This document shows, piece by piece, positions 1 through 8,358 of a stretch of DNA of 64,000 nucleotides. The stretch spans positions 3,081,501-3,145,500 of the forward strand of contig NZ_CP130630.1 of assembly GCF_030551255.1 (NCBI RefSeq), given 5' to 3'. How positions within the stretch are numbered: position 1 is the first letter of the stretch; every line of letters starts with the position of its first letter. Below the pieces are notes generated by a model. That model had not been told where the DNA came from. It saw only the letters and a list, made by a program, of their open reading frames with translations, and searched no databases. This DNA is from Streptomyces sp. NL15-2K. Lineage in GTDB: Bacteria > Actinomycetota > Actinomycetes > Streptomycetales > Streptomycetaceae. The translations under genes and the position numbers were made by a program.

Positions 1-1426
1 CGGTGAAGCCGTCGGCCGCGAGGTAGTCGGCGTAACGGCGCGGCATGCCCTCGGCACCCAGCCAGTGCTGGACCAGGAAGGTGCCGTGGAAGCCGATGAA
101 CAGCGTCCAGAAGGTGATCTTGCCGAGGCGTTCGTCGAGCATCTTGCCGGTGAATTTCGGCCACCAGAAGTGGAAGCCGGAGAACATCGCGAAGACGACG
201 GTGCCGAAGACGACGTAGTGGAAGTGCGCCACCACGAAGTACGAGTCGGAGACGTGGAAGTCCATCGGGGGCGAGGCCAGGATGACGCCGGTCAGGCCAC
301 CGAAGGTGAAGGTGACCAGGAAGCCGGTGGCCCAGAGCATCGGGGTCTCGAAACTCAGGGACCCCTTCCACATGGTGCCGATCCAGTTGAAGAACTTCAC
401 GCCGGTCGGCACGGCGATGAGGAACGTCATGAAGGAGAAGAACGGCAGCAGCACACCGCCGGTGACGTACATGTGGTGCGCCCACACCGTCACGGACAGA
501 CCCGCGATCGAGATGGTCGCCGCGATCAGGCCCATGTAGCCGAACATCGGCTTGCGGGAGAAGACCGGGATGACCTCGCTGATGATGCCGAAGAACGGCA
601 GGGCGATGATGTACACCTCTGGATGGCCGAAGAACCAGAAGAGGTGTTGCCAGAGCAAGGCTCCGCCGTTGGCTGGATCGAAGATGTGCGCGCCGAACTT
701 GCGGTCCGCCTCCAGCGCGAACAGCGCCGCCGCCAGGACGGGGAAGGCGAGCAGGACCAGGACGGCGGTCAGCAGCACGTTCCAGGTGAAGATCGGCATG
801 CGGAACATGGTCATGCCCGGGGCGCGCATGCAGATGATCGTGGTGATGAAGTTGACCGCGCCGAGGATGGTGCCGAAGCCGGAGAAGGCCAGACCCATGA
901 TCCACATGTCGGCGCCGATACCGGGGCTGCGGATCGCGTCGGACAGCGGGGTGTAGGCGAACCAGCCGAAGTCGGCCGCGCCCTGCGGGGTGAGGAAGCC
1001 GCCCACCGCGATCGTCGAGCCGAACAGGTACAGCCAGTAGGCGAACATGTTCAGCCGGGGGAAGGCCACGTCCGGCGCGCCGATCTGCAGCGGCATGATC
1101 CAGTTCGTGAAGCCGGCGAACAGCGGCGTCGCGAACATCAGCAGCATGATCGTGCCGTGCATCGTGAACGCCTGGTTGAACTGCTCGTTCGTCATGATCT
1201 GCAGGCCCGGGCGGGCCAGCTCGGCGCGCATGAACAGCGCCATCACGCCACCGATGACGAAGAACGCGAACGACGTGACCAGGTACAGCGTCCCGATCGT
1301 CTTGTGGTCGGTGGTCGTCAGCCACTTGACGACGACTTCACCGCGACGCTGGCGCCGGACCGGCAGCTCGTCCTGATAGTGGGACCCTGCTGCCGCGGCA
1401 CCCTGGGGTTCGTTGAGGATGCTCAC
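1..1426 (-). CDS. ctaD: cytochrome c oxidase subunit I (aa3 type), 3' end outside window
   Basis: Catalytic subunit of the terminal aa3-type oxidase. It reduces O2 to water at the heme a3-CuB centre in the cell membrane and pumps protons. The reverse strand has an open frame from a GTG at 1426 to the window edge, about 475 residues of a family that is usually 550-600 long. Many membrane helices are visible. The CuB motif HPEVY lies near residue 266, and AHFHYVVFG near residue 398 carries the heme histidines. The start overlaps the ctaC stop by four bases (GTGA), so the two genes are translationally coupled as in other actinobacterial cta operons. The identification is secure; only the C-terminus is missing. 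Confidence 0.96.
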   Translation of the reverse strand, partial: MSILNEPQGAAAAGSHYQDELPVRRQRRGEVVVKWLTTTDHKTIGTLYLVTSFAFFVIGGVMALFMRAELARPGLQIMTNEQFNQAFTMHGTIMLLMFATPLFAGFTNWIMPLQIGAPDVAFPRLNMFAYWLYLFGSTIAVGGFLTPQGAADFGWFAYTPLSDAIRSPGIGADMWIMGLAFSGFGTILGAVNFITTIICMRAPGMTMFRMPIFTWNVLLTAVLVLLAFPVLAAALFALEADRKFGAHIFDPANGGALLWQHLFWFFGHPEVYIIALPFFGIISEVIPVFSRKPMFGYMGLIAATISIAGLSVTVWAHHMYVTGGVLLPFFSFMTFLIAVPTGVKFFNWIGTMWKGSLSFETPMLWATGFLVTFTFGGLTGVILASPPMDFHVSDSYFVVAHFHYVVFGTVVFAMFSGFHFWWPKFTGKMLDERLGKITFWTLFIGFHGTFLVQHWLGAEGMPRRYADYLAADGFT

Positions 1427-2382
1427 AGGTTGTTCGTCTCCCGGTTCTTCTCGTGGCTCGTCTGCGCGATGCCGGCGGGAATGTAACCGGTCTGCCCCTT
1501 CTTGGCGAGGTCCTTGAGGTGCTGCTCGTAGCGCTCCGGGGACACGACCTTCACGTTGAACAGCATCCGGGAGTGGTCGACGCCGCACAGCTCGGCGCAC
1601 TTGCCCAGGAAGGTGCCCTCCTTGTTGGGGGTCACCTCGAAGGCGTTGGTGTGGCCCGGGATGACGTCCTGCTTCATCAGGAACGGCACCACCCAGAAGG
1701 AGTGGATGACGTCCCGCGAGGTGAGGACGAAGCGGACCGTCTTGCCCTTGGGGAGCCAGAGGGTCGGGCCGGGGTTGCCGGTCTGCGGGTTCCGCGTGCC
1801 GGGCGTGCCGACGTCGTAGACGCCGCCGGCGTTCGCCGGGAAGTCCTCCTTGAACCGGTCCGGGATCGCGTCCAGGTTCTTGTCGGTCTTCGCGTCGCCG
1901 GTGGAACCGTCGACGGGTGTGACGTAGTTGAAGCCCCAGCTCCACTGGAAGCCGACGACGTTGACCGTCACGTCCGGCTTCTTCTTGAGGCTGAGGAGCT
2001 CGGACTCGTCACGGGCCGTGAAGTAGAAGAGCACCGAGACGATGATGAGCGGGACCACCGTGTACAGCGCCTCGATGGGCATGTTGTACCGGGTCTGTGG
2101 AGGGACCTCGACCTTGGTGCGGCTGCGCCGGTGGAAGATCGCACTCCAGCAGATCAAGCCCCACACCAGCACGCCGACGGCGAGCGCGGCAGCCCAGGAG
2201 CCCTGCCACAGGGAGAGGATCCGCGGAGCCTCTTCCGTGGTCGGGGTGGGCATGCCGAGGCGGGGGAAGTCCTCGTATGTGCAACCGGTGGCGGTCGCCA
2301 GGACCAGGCCCGCGGTCAGTGCCTGCAGCAGCTTCCGCCGCATCGGGCGCCGCGGCGAGCGGTCGGAGCCGTTGGGACTCAC
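1423..2382 (-). CDS. ctaC: cytochrome c oxidase subunit II, lipoprotein
   Basis: This subunit accepts electrons from cytochrome c or the bcc complex at its CuA site and passes them to CtaD. The frame gives 319 residues from a GTG at 2382 preceded by a GGGAAGG ribosome site; longer upstream starts lack one. A lipobox ends at Cys34 (LVLATATGC), so the N-terminus is probably lipid-anchored. Two membrane helices follow (about 55-80 and 105-130). The CuA motif [12 protein letters not shown] lies near residues 260-272. It is the first gene of a ctaC-ctaD operon; the stop overlaps the ctaD start. The paired inverted repeats at 2447-2490 lie in its leader. Confidence 0.96.
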   Translation of the reverse strand: MSPNGSDRSPRRPMRRKLLQALTAGLVLATATGCTYEDFPRLGMPTPTTEEAPRILSLWQGSWAAALAVGVLVWGLICWSAIFHRRSRTKVEVPPQTRYNMPIEALYTVVPLIIVSVLFYFTARDESELLSLKKKPDVTVNVVGFQWSWGFNYVTPVDGSTGDAKTDKNLDAIPDRFKEDFPANAGGVYDVGTPGTRNPQTGNPGPTLWLPKGKTVRFVLTSRDVIHSFWVVPFLMKQDVIPGHTNAFEVTPNKEGTFLGKCAELCGVDHSRMLFNVKVVSPERYEQHLKDLAKKGQTGYIPAGIAQTSHEKNRETNNL

Positions 2383-2446
2383 GTAGCGCCTTCCCGAGAG
2401 TCTCGCCCGCGCTGTTGGCTGCGGCCTTCTCGCTGGTCGGTCGCCG

Positions 2447-2490
2447 CCCTGCGTCGGGCAGGGGTTTGGATGTTTATGCGGACCAAACCC
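2447..2490. promoter_or_regulatory. two adjacent inverted repeats in the ctaC leader
   Basis: GGGTTTGG (2462-2469) and CCAAACCC (2483-2490) form a perfect 8-bp dyad with a 13-nt spacer. Next to it CCCTGC (2447-2452) pairs with GCAGGG (2458-2463). They lie 65-110 bases upstream of the ctaC start. They could be an operator or a folded leader; nothing identifies the factor. Confidence 0.4.
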
Positions 2491-2620
2491 TAGCCGACGC
2501 CCTCCGGGGGTTCGCGGGGAGGGGGGCCCAACGCGCCGTCGGTCAGCCGAAGGTCGTTCGGGGCGCCTGGTAGCTCGGGAAGTGCGGCTTGTGTGGCGAC
2601 TGCGGGTGCGTTGTGGTTTC

Positions 2621-2668
2621 TCGCGCCCACGCGGCGGAGCCGCATATCGACACAGCCCCGCGCCCCTT
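2621..2668. repeat. 48-bp interspersed repeat, copy 1
   Basis: Matches 19621-19668 at 46 of 48 positions and in the same orientation. The core has a short hairpin GCGGC-GGA-GCCGC. Sequences of this kind are, from memory, widespread in Streptomyces intergenic DNA. This copy ends 37 bases before the cysteine desulfurase start. The rest of the 323-base gap between ctaC and 2706 holds only the dyads at 2447-2490. Confidence 0.7.
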
Positions 2669-2705
2669 GGGCCCACTTCCCTTGCCGGCGTTTTAGCGTT
2701 GCTGT

Positions 2706-4082
2706 GTGGCCTACTTCGATGCTGCTTCCAGCGCTCCTCTTCATCCCGTTGCCCGGCAGGCTCTGATGGCCTCGCTCGACGAGGGGTGGGCCGACCCCGC
2801 GCGGCTGTATCGCGAGGGGCGGCGCGCTCGGATGTTGCTGGACGCGGCGCGGGAAGCCATGGCCGAGGCTGTGGGGTGCCGGGCTGACGAGTTGGTGTTC
2901 ACGTCGTCCGGGACGCGGGCGGTGCAGGCGGGGATCGCGGGGGCGCTGGCGGGGCGTCGGCGTGTCGGGCGCCACCTGATCGTGTCGGCCGTCGAACATT
3001 CTTCGGTGCTCCATTCGGCCGACGCGCACGAGGCGGACGGCGGCACGGCGACACAGGTCGCCGTGGACCGTACGGGCGCGGTGACCGCGGCGTCGTACGC
3101 GAATGCCCTCCGTCCGGACACCGCGCTGGCCTGTCTGCAGTCCGCCAACCACGAGGTGGGGACCGAGCAGCCGGTGGCGACCGTTGCCGAGGTGTGCCGT
3201 GCCGCCGGGGTGCCGTTGCTGGTGGACGCGGCGCAGTCGCTCGGGTGGGGGCGGGTGGAGGACGGCTGGTCGCTGCTCACGGCGAGTGCCCACAAGTGGG
3301 GCGGGCCCTCGGGGGTCGGGCTGCTCGTGGTGCGCAAGGGCGTGCGGTTCGCGCCTCAAGGGCCCGCGGACGAGCGCGAGTCGGGGCGGGCGGCCGGGTT
3401 CGAGAACATTCCGGCGATCGTGGCGGCGGCGGCTTCGCTGCGGGCGGTGCGGGCCGAGGCGGCGCAAGAGGCGGTACGGCTGCGGGAGCTGACGGAGCGG
3501 ATCCGGGCGCGGGTGCCCGGGCTGGTGCCGGACGTGGAGGTGGTCGGGGAGGCAGAGCGGCGCCTGCCGGGCATCGTCACCTTCTCCTGTCTCTATGTCG
3601 ACGGGGAGACACTGCTGCACGAGCTGGACCGTGCCGGTTTCTCCGTGTCGTCCGGATCGTCCTGTACGAGCAGCACGCTGACGCCCAGCCATGTGCTGAA
3701 GGCGATGGGCGTGCTGAGCGAGGGGAACGTGCGGGTGTCGCTGCCGCCGGGGACCGCGCAGGAGGACGTCGAGCGGTTCCTGGAGGTGCTGCCGATGGCG
3801 GTGGCGGGTGTGCGGGAGAAGCTGGGGGCGCCGGTCGCGGAGGCGGTCGTACAGGAGGATGCCCTGGTCGTGGACTCCCTCGGCAAGCGCTGCCCGATTC
3901 CGGTGATCGAGCTGGCGAAGGTCATCGGGGACGTGCCGGTGGGCGGCACGGTCCGGGTGCTGTCGGACGACGAGGCGGCGCGGCTGGACATCCCGGCGTG
4001 GTGCGAGATGCGGGGGCAGGAGTACGTGGGTGAGGAGCCGGCGGACCGGGGTTCGGCCTACGTGGTCCGCCGGCTCTCCTGA
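2706..4082 (+). CDS. cysteine desulfurase fused to a TusA-like sulfurtransferase domain
   Basis: Two activities in one chain of 458 residues. Residues 1 to about 370 are a class V PLP enzyme of the NifS/IscS type that takes sulfur from cysteine. The PLP lysine sits in SAHKWGGPSG (about K197), and the persulfide cysteine sits in SSGSSCTSS (about C319). Residues about 385-458 form a TusA/SirA domain with its CPIP motif near residue 395, which receives and passes on persulfide sulfur. Sulfur could thus move within one protein; that is inference, but the fusion itself is plain in the frame. The start is GTG at 2706. The gene is convergent with the PfkB kinase, only 16 bases away. Confidence 0.9.
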   Translation: MAYFDAASSAPLHPVARQALMASLDEGWADPARLYREGRRARMLLDAAREAMAEAVGCRADELVFTSSGTRAVQAGIAGALAGRRRVGRHLIVSAVEHSSVLHSADAHEADGGTATQVAVDRTGAVTAASYANALRPDTALACLQSANHEVGTEQPVATVAEVCRAAGVPLLVDAAQSLGWGRVEDGWSLLTASAHKWGGPSGVGLLVVRKGVRFAPQGPADERESGRAAGFENIPAIVAAAASLRAVRAEAAQEAVRLRELTERIRARVPGLVPDVEVVGEAERRLPGIVTFSCLYVDGETLLHELDRAGFSVSSGSSCTSSTLTPSHVLKAMGVLSEGNVRVSLPPGTAQEDVERFLEVLPMAVAGVREKLGAPVAEAVVQEDALVVDSLGKRCPIPVIELAKVIGDVPVGGTVRVLSDDEAARLDIPAWCEMRGQEYVGEEPADRGSAYVVRRLS

Positions 4083-4098
4083 GTCCGGGTGCGTCGAG

Positions 4099-5073
4099 TC
4101 AGCCCAGGTGCGTCTGGACCTCGGAGGCGGCCTCGTGGCCGTACGCCTTGGTGAAGCGCTCCATGAAGTGGGTGCGGCGCAGCTGGTACTCCTGGGTGCC
4201 GACCGTCTCGATGACGAGCGTGGCGAGCATGCAGCCGACCTGGGCGGCGCGCTCCAGGGGGACGCCCCAGGCGAGGCCGGAGAGGAAGCCGGCCCGGAAG
4301 GCGTCGCCGACGCCGGTGGGCTCGACCTTGCGCTCCTCCTCCGGCGTGCCGACGACGATCGGCTCCGCGCCATCCTGTTCGATGCGCACGCCCTGCGCGC
4401 CGAGGGTGGTCACGCGGTGGCCGACCTTGGCGAGGATCTCGGCGTCGGTCCAGCCCGTCTTGGACTCGATGAGGCCCTTCTCGTACTCGTTCGAGAAGAG
4501 GTACGTCGCGCCGTCCAGCAGGATCCGGATCTCTTCACCCTCCATGCGGGCGATCTGCTGGGAGAAGTCGGCGGCGAAGGGGATGGAGCGGGTGCGGCAC
4601 TCCTCGGTGTGGCGGAGCATCGCCTCCGGGTCGTCGGCGCCGATCAGGACCAGGTCGAGGCCGCCGACGCGGTCGGCGACGGTCTTCAGCTCGATCTGGC
4701 GGGCCTCGCTCATGGCGCCGGTGTAGAAGGAGCCGATCTGGTTGTGGTCGGCGTCGGTGGTGCACACGAAGCGGGCGGTGTGCAGCGTCTCGGAGATGCG
4801 CACCGAGTCGGTGTCGACGCCGTTCCGGTCCAGCCAGGCACGGTACTCGTCGAAGTCGAAGCCCGCGGCGCCGACCAGGATCGGCCGGGTGCCCAGCTGC
4901 CCCATACCGAAGGCGATGTTGGCGCCGACGCCGCCTCGGCGTACGTCGAGCTGGTCTACCAGGAAGGAGAGCGAGACCGTGTGCAACTGGTCCGCGACGA
5001 ACTGGTCGGCGAAGCGGCCAGGGAAGGTCATGAGGTGGTCGGAGGCGATGGAGCCGGTGACTGCGATGCGCAC
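4099..5073 (-). CDS. PfkB-family carbohydrate kinase, probably adenosine kinase
   Basis: A 324-residue ribokinase/PfkB-fold ATP-dependent sugar or nucleoside kinase. The N-terminal signature RRGGVGANIAFGMGQLG and the C-terminal catalytic motif GVGDAFRAGF (Asp near residue 255) are intact. Actinobacterial members with this sequence pattern, such as Mycobacterium Rv2202c, act as adenosine kinases, so purine salvage is the likeliest role; the substrate cannot be proven from sequence. The start is GTG at 5073, with AGGAGA about 10 bases upstream. It is divergent from the small gene at 5205. Confidence 0.88.
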   Translation of the reverse strand: MRIAVTGSIASDHLMTFPGRFADQFVADQLHTVSLSFLVDQLDVRRGGVGANIAFGMGQLGTRPILVGAAGFDFDEYRAWLDRNGVDTDSVRISETLHTARFVCTTDADHNQIGSFYTGAMSEARQIELKTVADRVGGLDLVLIGADDPEAMLRHTEECRTRSIPFAADFSQQIARMEGEEIRILLDGATYLFSNEYEKGLIESKTGWTDAEILAKVGHRVTTLGAQGVRIEQDGAEPIVVGTPEEERKVEPTGVGDAFRAGFLSGLAWGVPLERAAQVGCMLATLVIETVGTQEYQLRRTHFMERFTKAYGHEAASEVQTHLG

Positions 5074-5204
5074 GGCGTTGACTCTCCTGAGGGGAGACGG
5101 CGTTGACAGTTCACGCTATCGGGTCTGCGCGAGGCTCTGAAGCCGCCTAAACTACCCGATAGTAGATCTTACTTCGCATGCCTGACCGAGCCTACGGTGC
5201 CGTT

Positions 5205-5414
5205 ATGACGAACCTCGAGCTCCATGCTCCCTCTCCGGCCGATCTGGAAGGCGACCTGGCGTCGCTGCGCGGCGACTGCGCCCGGATGGCTCCCCACTGG
5301 GCGGTTCCCGACCGGATCACTGCCCTTCCGGTCTCCCCGTCACTCATCCACGGCGTGACCGTGCCGCCCGCCTCGGCGCGGCTGCTGGACGCCATGTGGG
5401 AGTACGGAGACTGA
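5205..5414 (+). CDS. small hypothetical protein
   Basis: A 69-residue frame with GC-rich third positions typical of the genome. No domain, signal or membrane segment is recognised. I chose ATG 5205 (MTNLELHAPS); an in-frame ATG at 5178 would add nine residues. Neither has a convincing ribosome site, so a leaderless message is possible. It lies divergently from the PfkB kinase and ahead of the large membrane protein. Function unknown. Confidence 0.55.
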   Translation: MTNLELHAPSPADLEGDLASLRGDCARMAPHWAVPDRITALPVSPSLIHGVTVPPASARLLDAMWEYGD

Positions 5415-5565
5415 GGCGGCGCTGTTCAGGGAACCGTGCGCTCCCCCGCTGCGTCCCATCGGCGTCCCCCGTAAAGGGGATGCGGGATACGACCCGCCGG
5501 ACCGGCCGCTTTGACAGGGCCGGGTCAGGGTCATGGGACAGATGCACAGCCGAAGGAGCGATGCG

Positions 5566-7464
5566 GTGAACACCGAGCGACCCGACAACGACGACACCGG
5601 CTCCGCCGAGGAGCGGGTTGCCGGCGGCTCCGCCGAGGCGCGGGGCGCCGCTGAGAAGAAGGGTGTCTCGGAGGAGCGGGGCGTCCCGGAGGAGCAGGGT
5701 GCCGCCTCGGTTGAGACTGCGGGTGAGGCTGCGGGTGCCGGGGAGGGCGGCGGCGAGGCTTCCGGTGACGTAGAGGGCGACGTAGCGAGCGGCTCCGCCG
5801 AAGCCGGGGACGCTGAGGAATCCGCAGCCGCTTCCGATGCCGCCGAGACCGAGGTCGCCGCCGACGCCGACACCGACGCCGACGAGAGGCCCACCGCTCC
5901 CGCCCCTGCCGAAGCCGGTGCCGAAACCGATGCCGGTGCCAGTGCCGGTGCCGAACCCGCCGGCCTCCCCGCCGACGCCGGTGCCGACGACGAACCCGCC
6001 GACGCCCCCGACAACGAGGTCCGCCGGGACGACGAGGCCCATAAGGCCGACGGCGTCCGCTCCGCCCGGCGCCGTTCCCCCGCCGTCGTCGCCTCCGTCG
6101 CCGCCGCCGTGCTGCTCGTCGGGGGCGGTGGGGCGTACCTCGCCGCGACGGCCTCCGGGGACTCCGGCGGGCGTACGACGTCCGGGGCGTCCGGCGACGA
6201 CACTCCCCCGCCGCTCGCCCTCGAGGGCTACTCCGAGAGCGGCGGCACGGACAACGGCATCGCACCCGGCGAACCCAACCCGTACGGCGTCACCTACCGC
6301 GCCGACGGCACGCTCCCGGACGGCCCCGGCTCCGCGCCCGTGTACCGGGCTCAGGGCGCGGTCGACAAGGAAGAGGTGGCCGAGCTGGCCGAGGCGCTCG
6401 GGGTCGACGGGGCCCCGGTGGCGCAGGGGCAGGCATGGAGGGTCGGGGCGAAGGACGGCTCGGGGCCCACCCTGCAGGTGAACCAGCAGGCGCCTGGCAC
6501 CTGGACCTTCCACCACTACACACCGGGCACCGACGACGCCGCCTCCCCGGTGAGCGAGGCGGCCGCGAAGAAGGCGGCCGCGCCGGTCCTGAAGGCGTTG
6601 GGTCAGGACGACGCGAAGGTGGTCGCGAGCCAGGTCATGGGCTCCCAGCGGATGGTGAACACCGATCCCGTCGTCGACGGGATGCCGACCTACGGCTGGA
6701 CGACCGGCGTCTCCGTCAACGCGCAGGGCAAGGTCGTGGGCGGCAGCGGCCAGTTGCAGGCGCCGGCGAAGGGGGACACGTACCCCGTCCTGAGCGCGGA
6801 GAAGACGCTGGCCCTGATGAACGCGGCGCCCGGGACCAGCCACCGTATGGGCATCGGCGGCTGCGCCACCCCCGTACCGCACAAGGACCGGATGGAAGCC
6901 TCCTGCGAATCCTCCGGCACCGCCGCGAAGAGGGAGACGATCACGGTCGACAAGGCCGTGTTCGGGCTGGCCTCGCACGTCGTGGAGGGGCGACCGGCGC
7001 TCGTGCCGTCCTGGCTGTTCGAGGCGCGGGCGGCCGGCGCGAAGGACGGCTTCACGGTGACGTATCCGGCGGTCGACCCGAAGTACATAACCTCCGGGGA
7101 GCCGTCCGGGCAGCCCAGCCCGCGGCCCTCCGCGCCCGGTGACGAGCCGACCGCGGCGCCGGCCCCGCGGGATGTCCAGGTGGACGGCTACACGGCCGAG
7201 GGCCGGGAGCTGACCGTGGCCTTCACGGGCGGGGTGTGCGCCGACTACAAGGCGACGGCGAGCGAGAGCGGGGACAAGGTGACGGTCGAGGTGACCGAGA
7301 CCCCGTGGCCGGACAAGGTCTGCATCCTGATCGCCAAGGTGCATCACCAGACCGTGCAGCTGGACGAGCCGCTCGGCGATCGCAAGGTCGTGGGTTCGGA
7401 CGGCAAGGCGATCCCGCTGGAGAAGCCGGGGGCGCGGCTGCCGGAGAAGTCCGGGGCGCGGTAA
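5566..7464 (+). CDS. large membrane-anchored protein with acidic low-complexity N-terminus
   Basis: A 632-residue protein. About 160 N-terminal residues are rich in Ala, Glu, Asp and Gly and look disordered. One membrane helix follows a basic stretch (SPAVVASVAAAVLLVGGG, near residue 185), with a C-terminal part predicted to be outside the cell that contains four or more cysteines. This C-terminal region has no family I recognise. Start GTG 5566 is chosen because GGAG lies seven bases upstream; an ATG at 5533 would add eleven residues. A TTGACA (5511-5516) upstream lacks a good -10. It ends just before the fold-back element. Confidence 0.8.
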   Translation: MNTERPDNDDTGSAEERVAGGSAEARGAAEKKGVSEERGVPEEQGAASVETAGEAAGAGEGGGEASGDVEGDVASGSAEAGDAEESAAASDAAETEVAADADTDADERPTAPAPAEAGAETDAGASAGAEPAGLPADAGADDEPADAPDNEVRRDDEAHKADGVRSARRRSPAVVASVAAAVLLVGGGGAYLAATASGDSGGRTTSGASGDDTPPPLALEGYSESGGTDNGIAPGEPNPYGVTYRADGTLPDGPGSAPVYRAQGAVDKEEVAELAEALGVDGAPVAQGQAWRVGAKDGSGPTLQVNQQAPGTWTFHHYTPGTDDAASPVSEAAAKKAAAPVLKALGQDDAKVVASQVMGSQRMVNTDPVVDGMPTYGWTTGVSVNAQGKVVGGSGQLQAPAKGDTYPVLSAEKTLALMNAAPGTSHRMGIGGCATPVPHKDRMEASCESSGTAAKRETITVDKAVFGLASHVVEGRPALVPSWLFEARAAGAKDGFTVTYPAVDPKYITSGEPSGQPSPRPSAPGDEPTAAPAPRDVQVDGYTAEGRELTVAFTGGVCADYKATASESGDKVTVEVTETPWPDKVCILIAKVHHQTVQLDEPLGDRKVVGSDGKAIPLEKPGARLPEKSGAR

Positions 7465-7469
7465 CCACT

Positions 7470-7670
7470 AGGGGGTGTTTTGAAAGTCCCGTGCGGTGCC
7501 CGCGGTGTTCGGTGCGTGCCCTCGGCGTGCCGGACGAAGGCCCTCGATGGGGGTCCCCCCGCTCGAGCGAAGCCGAGAGTGGGGGAGGAGCTAATTGGGC
7601 CTTTGGCCGGTGCGGCGAGGGTGCGTGCCGGGCGCCGTGGGTGCTGTGCGGGACTTTCAAAACACCCCCT
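7470..7670. repeat. 201-bp fold-back (MITE-like) element
   Basis: Terminal inverted repeats of 22 bp are perfect (7470-7491 and 7649-7670; core GTGTTTTGAAAGTCCCG). Pairing continues to 74 positions per arm (7470-7543 with 7597-7670): 56 Watson-Crick pairs, 16 G-T pairs and 2 mismatches. The 53-nt loop holds a copy of the 42-bp repeat. No transposase is encoded. It lies between the convergent genes ending at 7464 and 7750, so it may act as a terminator. A mobile or fold-back origin is inferred from the terminal repeats. Confidence 0.75.
7546..7587. repeat. 42-bp GC-rich interspersed repeat, copy A (loop of fold-back)
   Basis: The sequence runs GATGGGGGTCCCCCC to GTGGGGGAG. It also occurs at 30134-30175 in the same orientation and at 17817-17858 in the reverse orientation. 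It can fold: CCCCCGCTC pairs with GAGAGTGGGGG. This copy is noncoding and nested inside the loop of the 201-bp element. Confidence 0.8.
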
Positions 7671-7749
7671 GGAGCCCCGGACACGCGCGAAGGCGGCGGC
7701 CCTGTCGGAGGGGGCCGCCGCCTTTACGTTCGCGCGGTGCCGGCTGGGC

Positions 7750-8106
7750 TCAGCTGAAGGAGTCGCCGCAGGCGCAGGAGCCCGTCGCGTTCGGGTTGTC
7801 GATCGTGAAGCCCTGCTTCTCGATGGTGTCGACGAAGTCGATCGACGCACCGCCCAGGTACGGGGCGCTCATGCGGTCGGTGACGACCTTCACACCGCCG
7901 AAGTCCTTGACGACGTCGCCGTCGAGGGAACGCTCGTCGAAGAAGAGCTGGTAGCGCAGGCCGGAGCAGCCACCGGGCTGGACGGCGACACGCAGGGCCA
8001 GGTCGTCACGGCCTTCCTGGTCGAGCAGGGCCTTGACCTTCGCCGCGGCGGCGTCGGACAGGATGATGCCGTCGGTGACGGTGCTGGTCTCGTCCGATAC
8101 GGACAT
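7750..8106 (-). CDS. erpA: iron-sulfur cluster insertion protein, A-type carrier
   Basis: A 118-residue HesB/IscA/ErpA-family carrier that delivers Fe-S clusters to apoproteins. The three conserved cysteines are present: one in QPGGCSGLRY and two in the C-terminal CACGDSFS. Length is typical. The ATG at 8106 has GGGAGAGA about 6 bases upstream. It lies divergently from nadA, whose product needs a 4Fe-4S cluster, a plausible functional link. The C-terminal side faces the fold-back element. Confidence 0.94.
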   Translation of the reverse strand: MSVSDETSTVTDGIILSDAAAAKVKALLDQEGRDDLALRVAVQPGGCSGLRYQLFFDERSLDGDVVKDFGGVKVVTDRMSAPYLGGASIDFVDTIEKQGFTIDNPNATGSCACGDSFS

Positions 8107-8144
8107 CTACATCTCTCCCGGGTTGTACGGAGACTGCTTGCCGA

Positions 8145-8156
8145 CGGTTGCAACCG
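8145..8156. promoter_or_regulatory. palindrome upstream of erpA
   Basis: CGGTTGCAACCG is a perfect 12-bp palindrome about 40 bases upstream of the erpA start, flanked by further CGACGG/CCGTCG-like bases. Possible operator; regulator unknown. Confidence 0.35.
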
Positions 8157-8288
8157 ACGGGGCCGCGGATTCATTCCGGGCGGCACTTGTTCTTTTCGCC
8201 TGTTCCTTCATGCTCGCACACAGGCGCTGAAGCGAACAGCGACCTTCTTCCCGCCTCCGGGATTCCCGTCACATCGACGCTATGACCG

Positions 8289-8317
8289 TCGTCAAAGTGA
8301 CGTGAAGCGTTTATGAT
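8289..8317 (+). promoter_or_regulatory. candidate nadA promoter with overlapping palindrome
   Basis: TCGTCA (8289-8294), a 17-bp spacer and TATGAT (8312-8317) resemble a sigma-70-type promoter 42 bases before the nadA start. A dyad CGTCA-AAG-TGACG (8290-8302) overlaps the -35, as expected for a repressor site. No factor can be assigned from sequence. Confidence 0.45.
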
Positions 8318-8358
8318 AGATAGCGTCAGTTCGACGAAAAGTAGAAAGGGTGCGTGTC

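Noticed and set aside
5511..5539. TTGACA promoter ahead of the large membrane protein gene
   Set aside because: The -35 is perfect but the matching -10 position reads TGGGAC, so I did not list it as a promoter.
5344..7347. A 667-codon frame opposite the large membrane protein
   Set aside because: Low-complexity Gly/Arg/Val translation and no ribosome site; the plus-strand frame has a sensible membrane layout.
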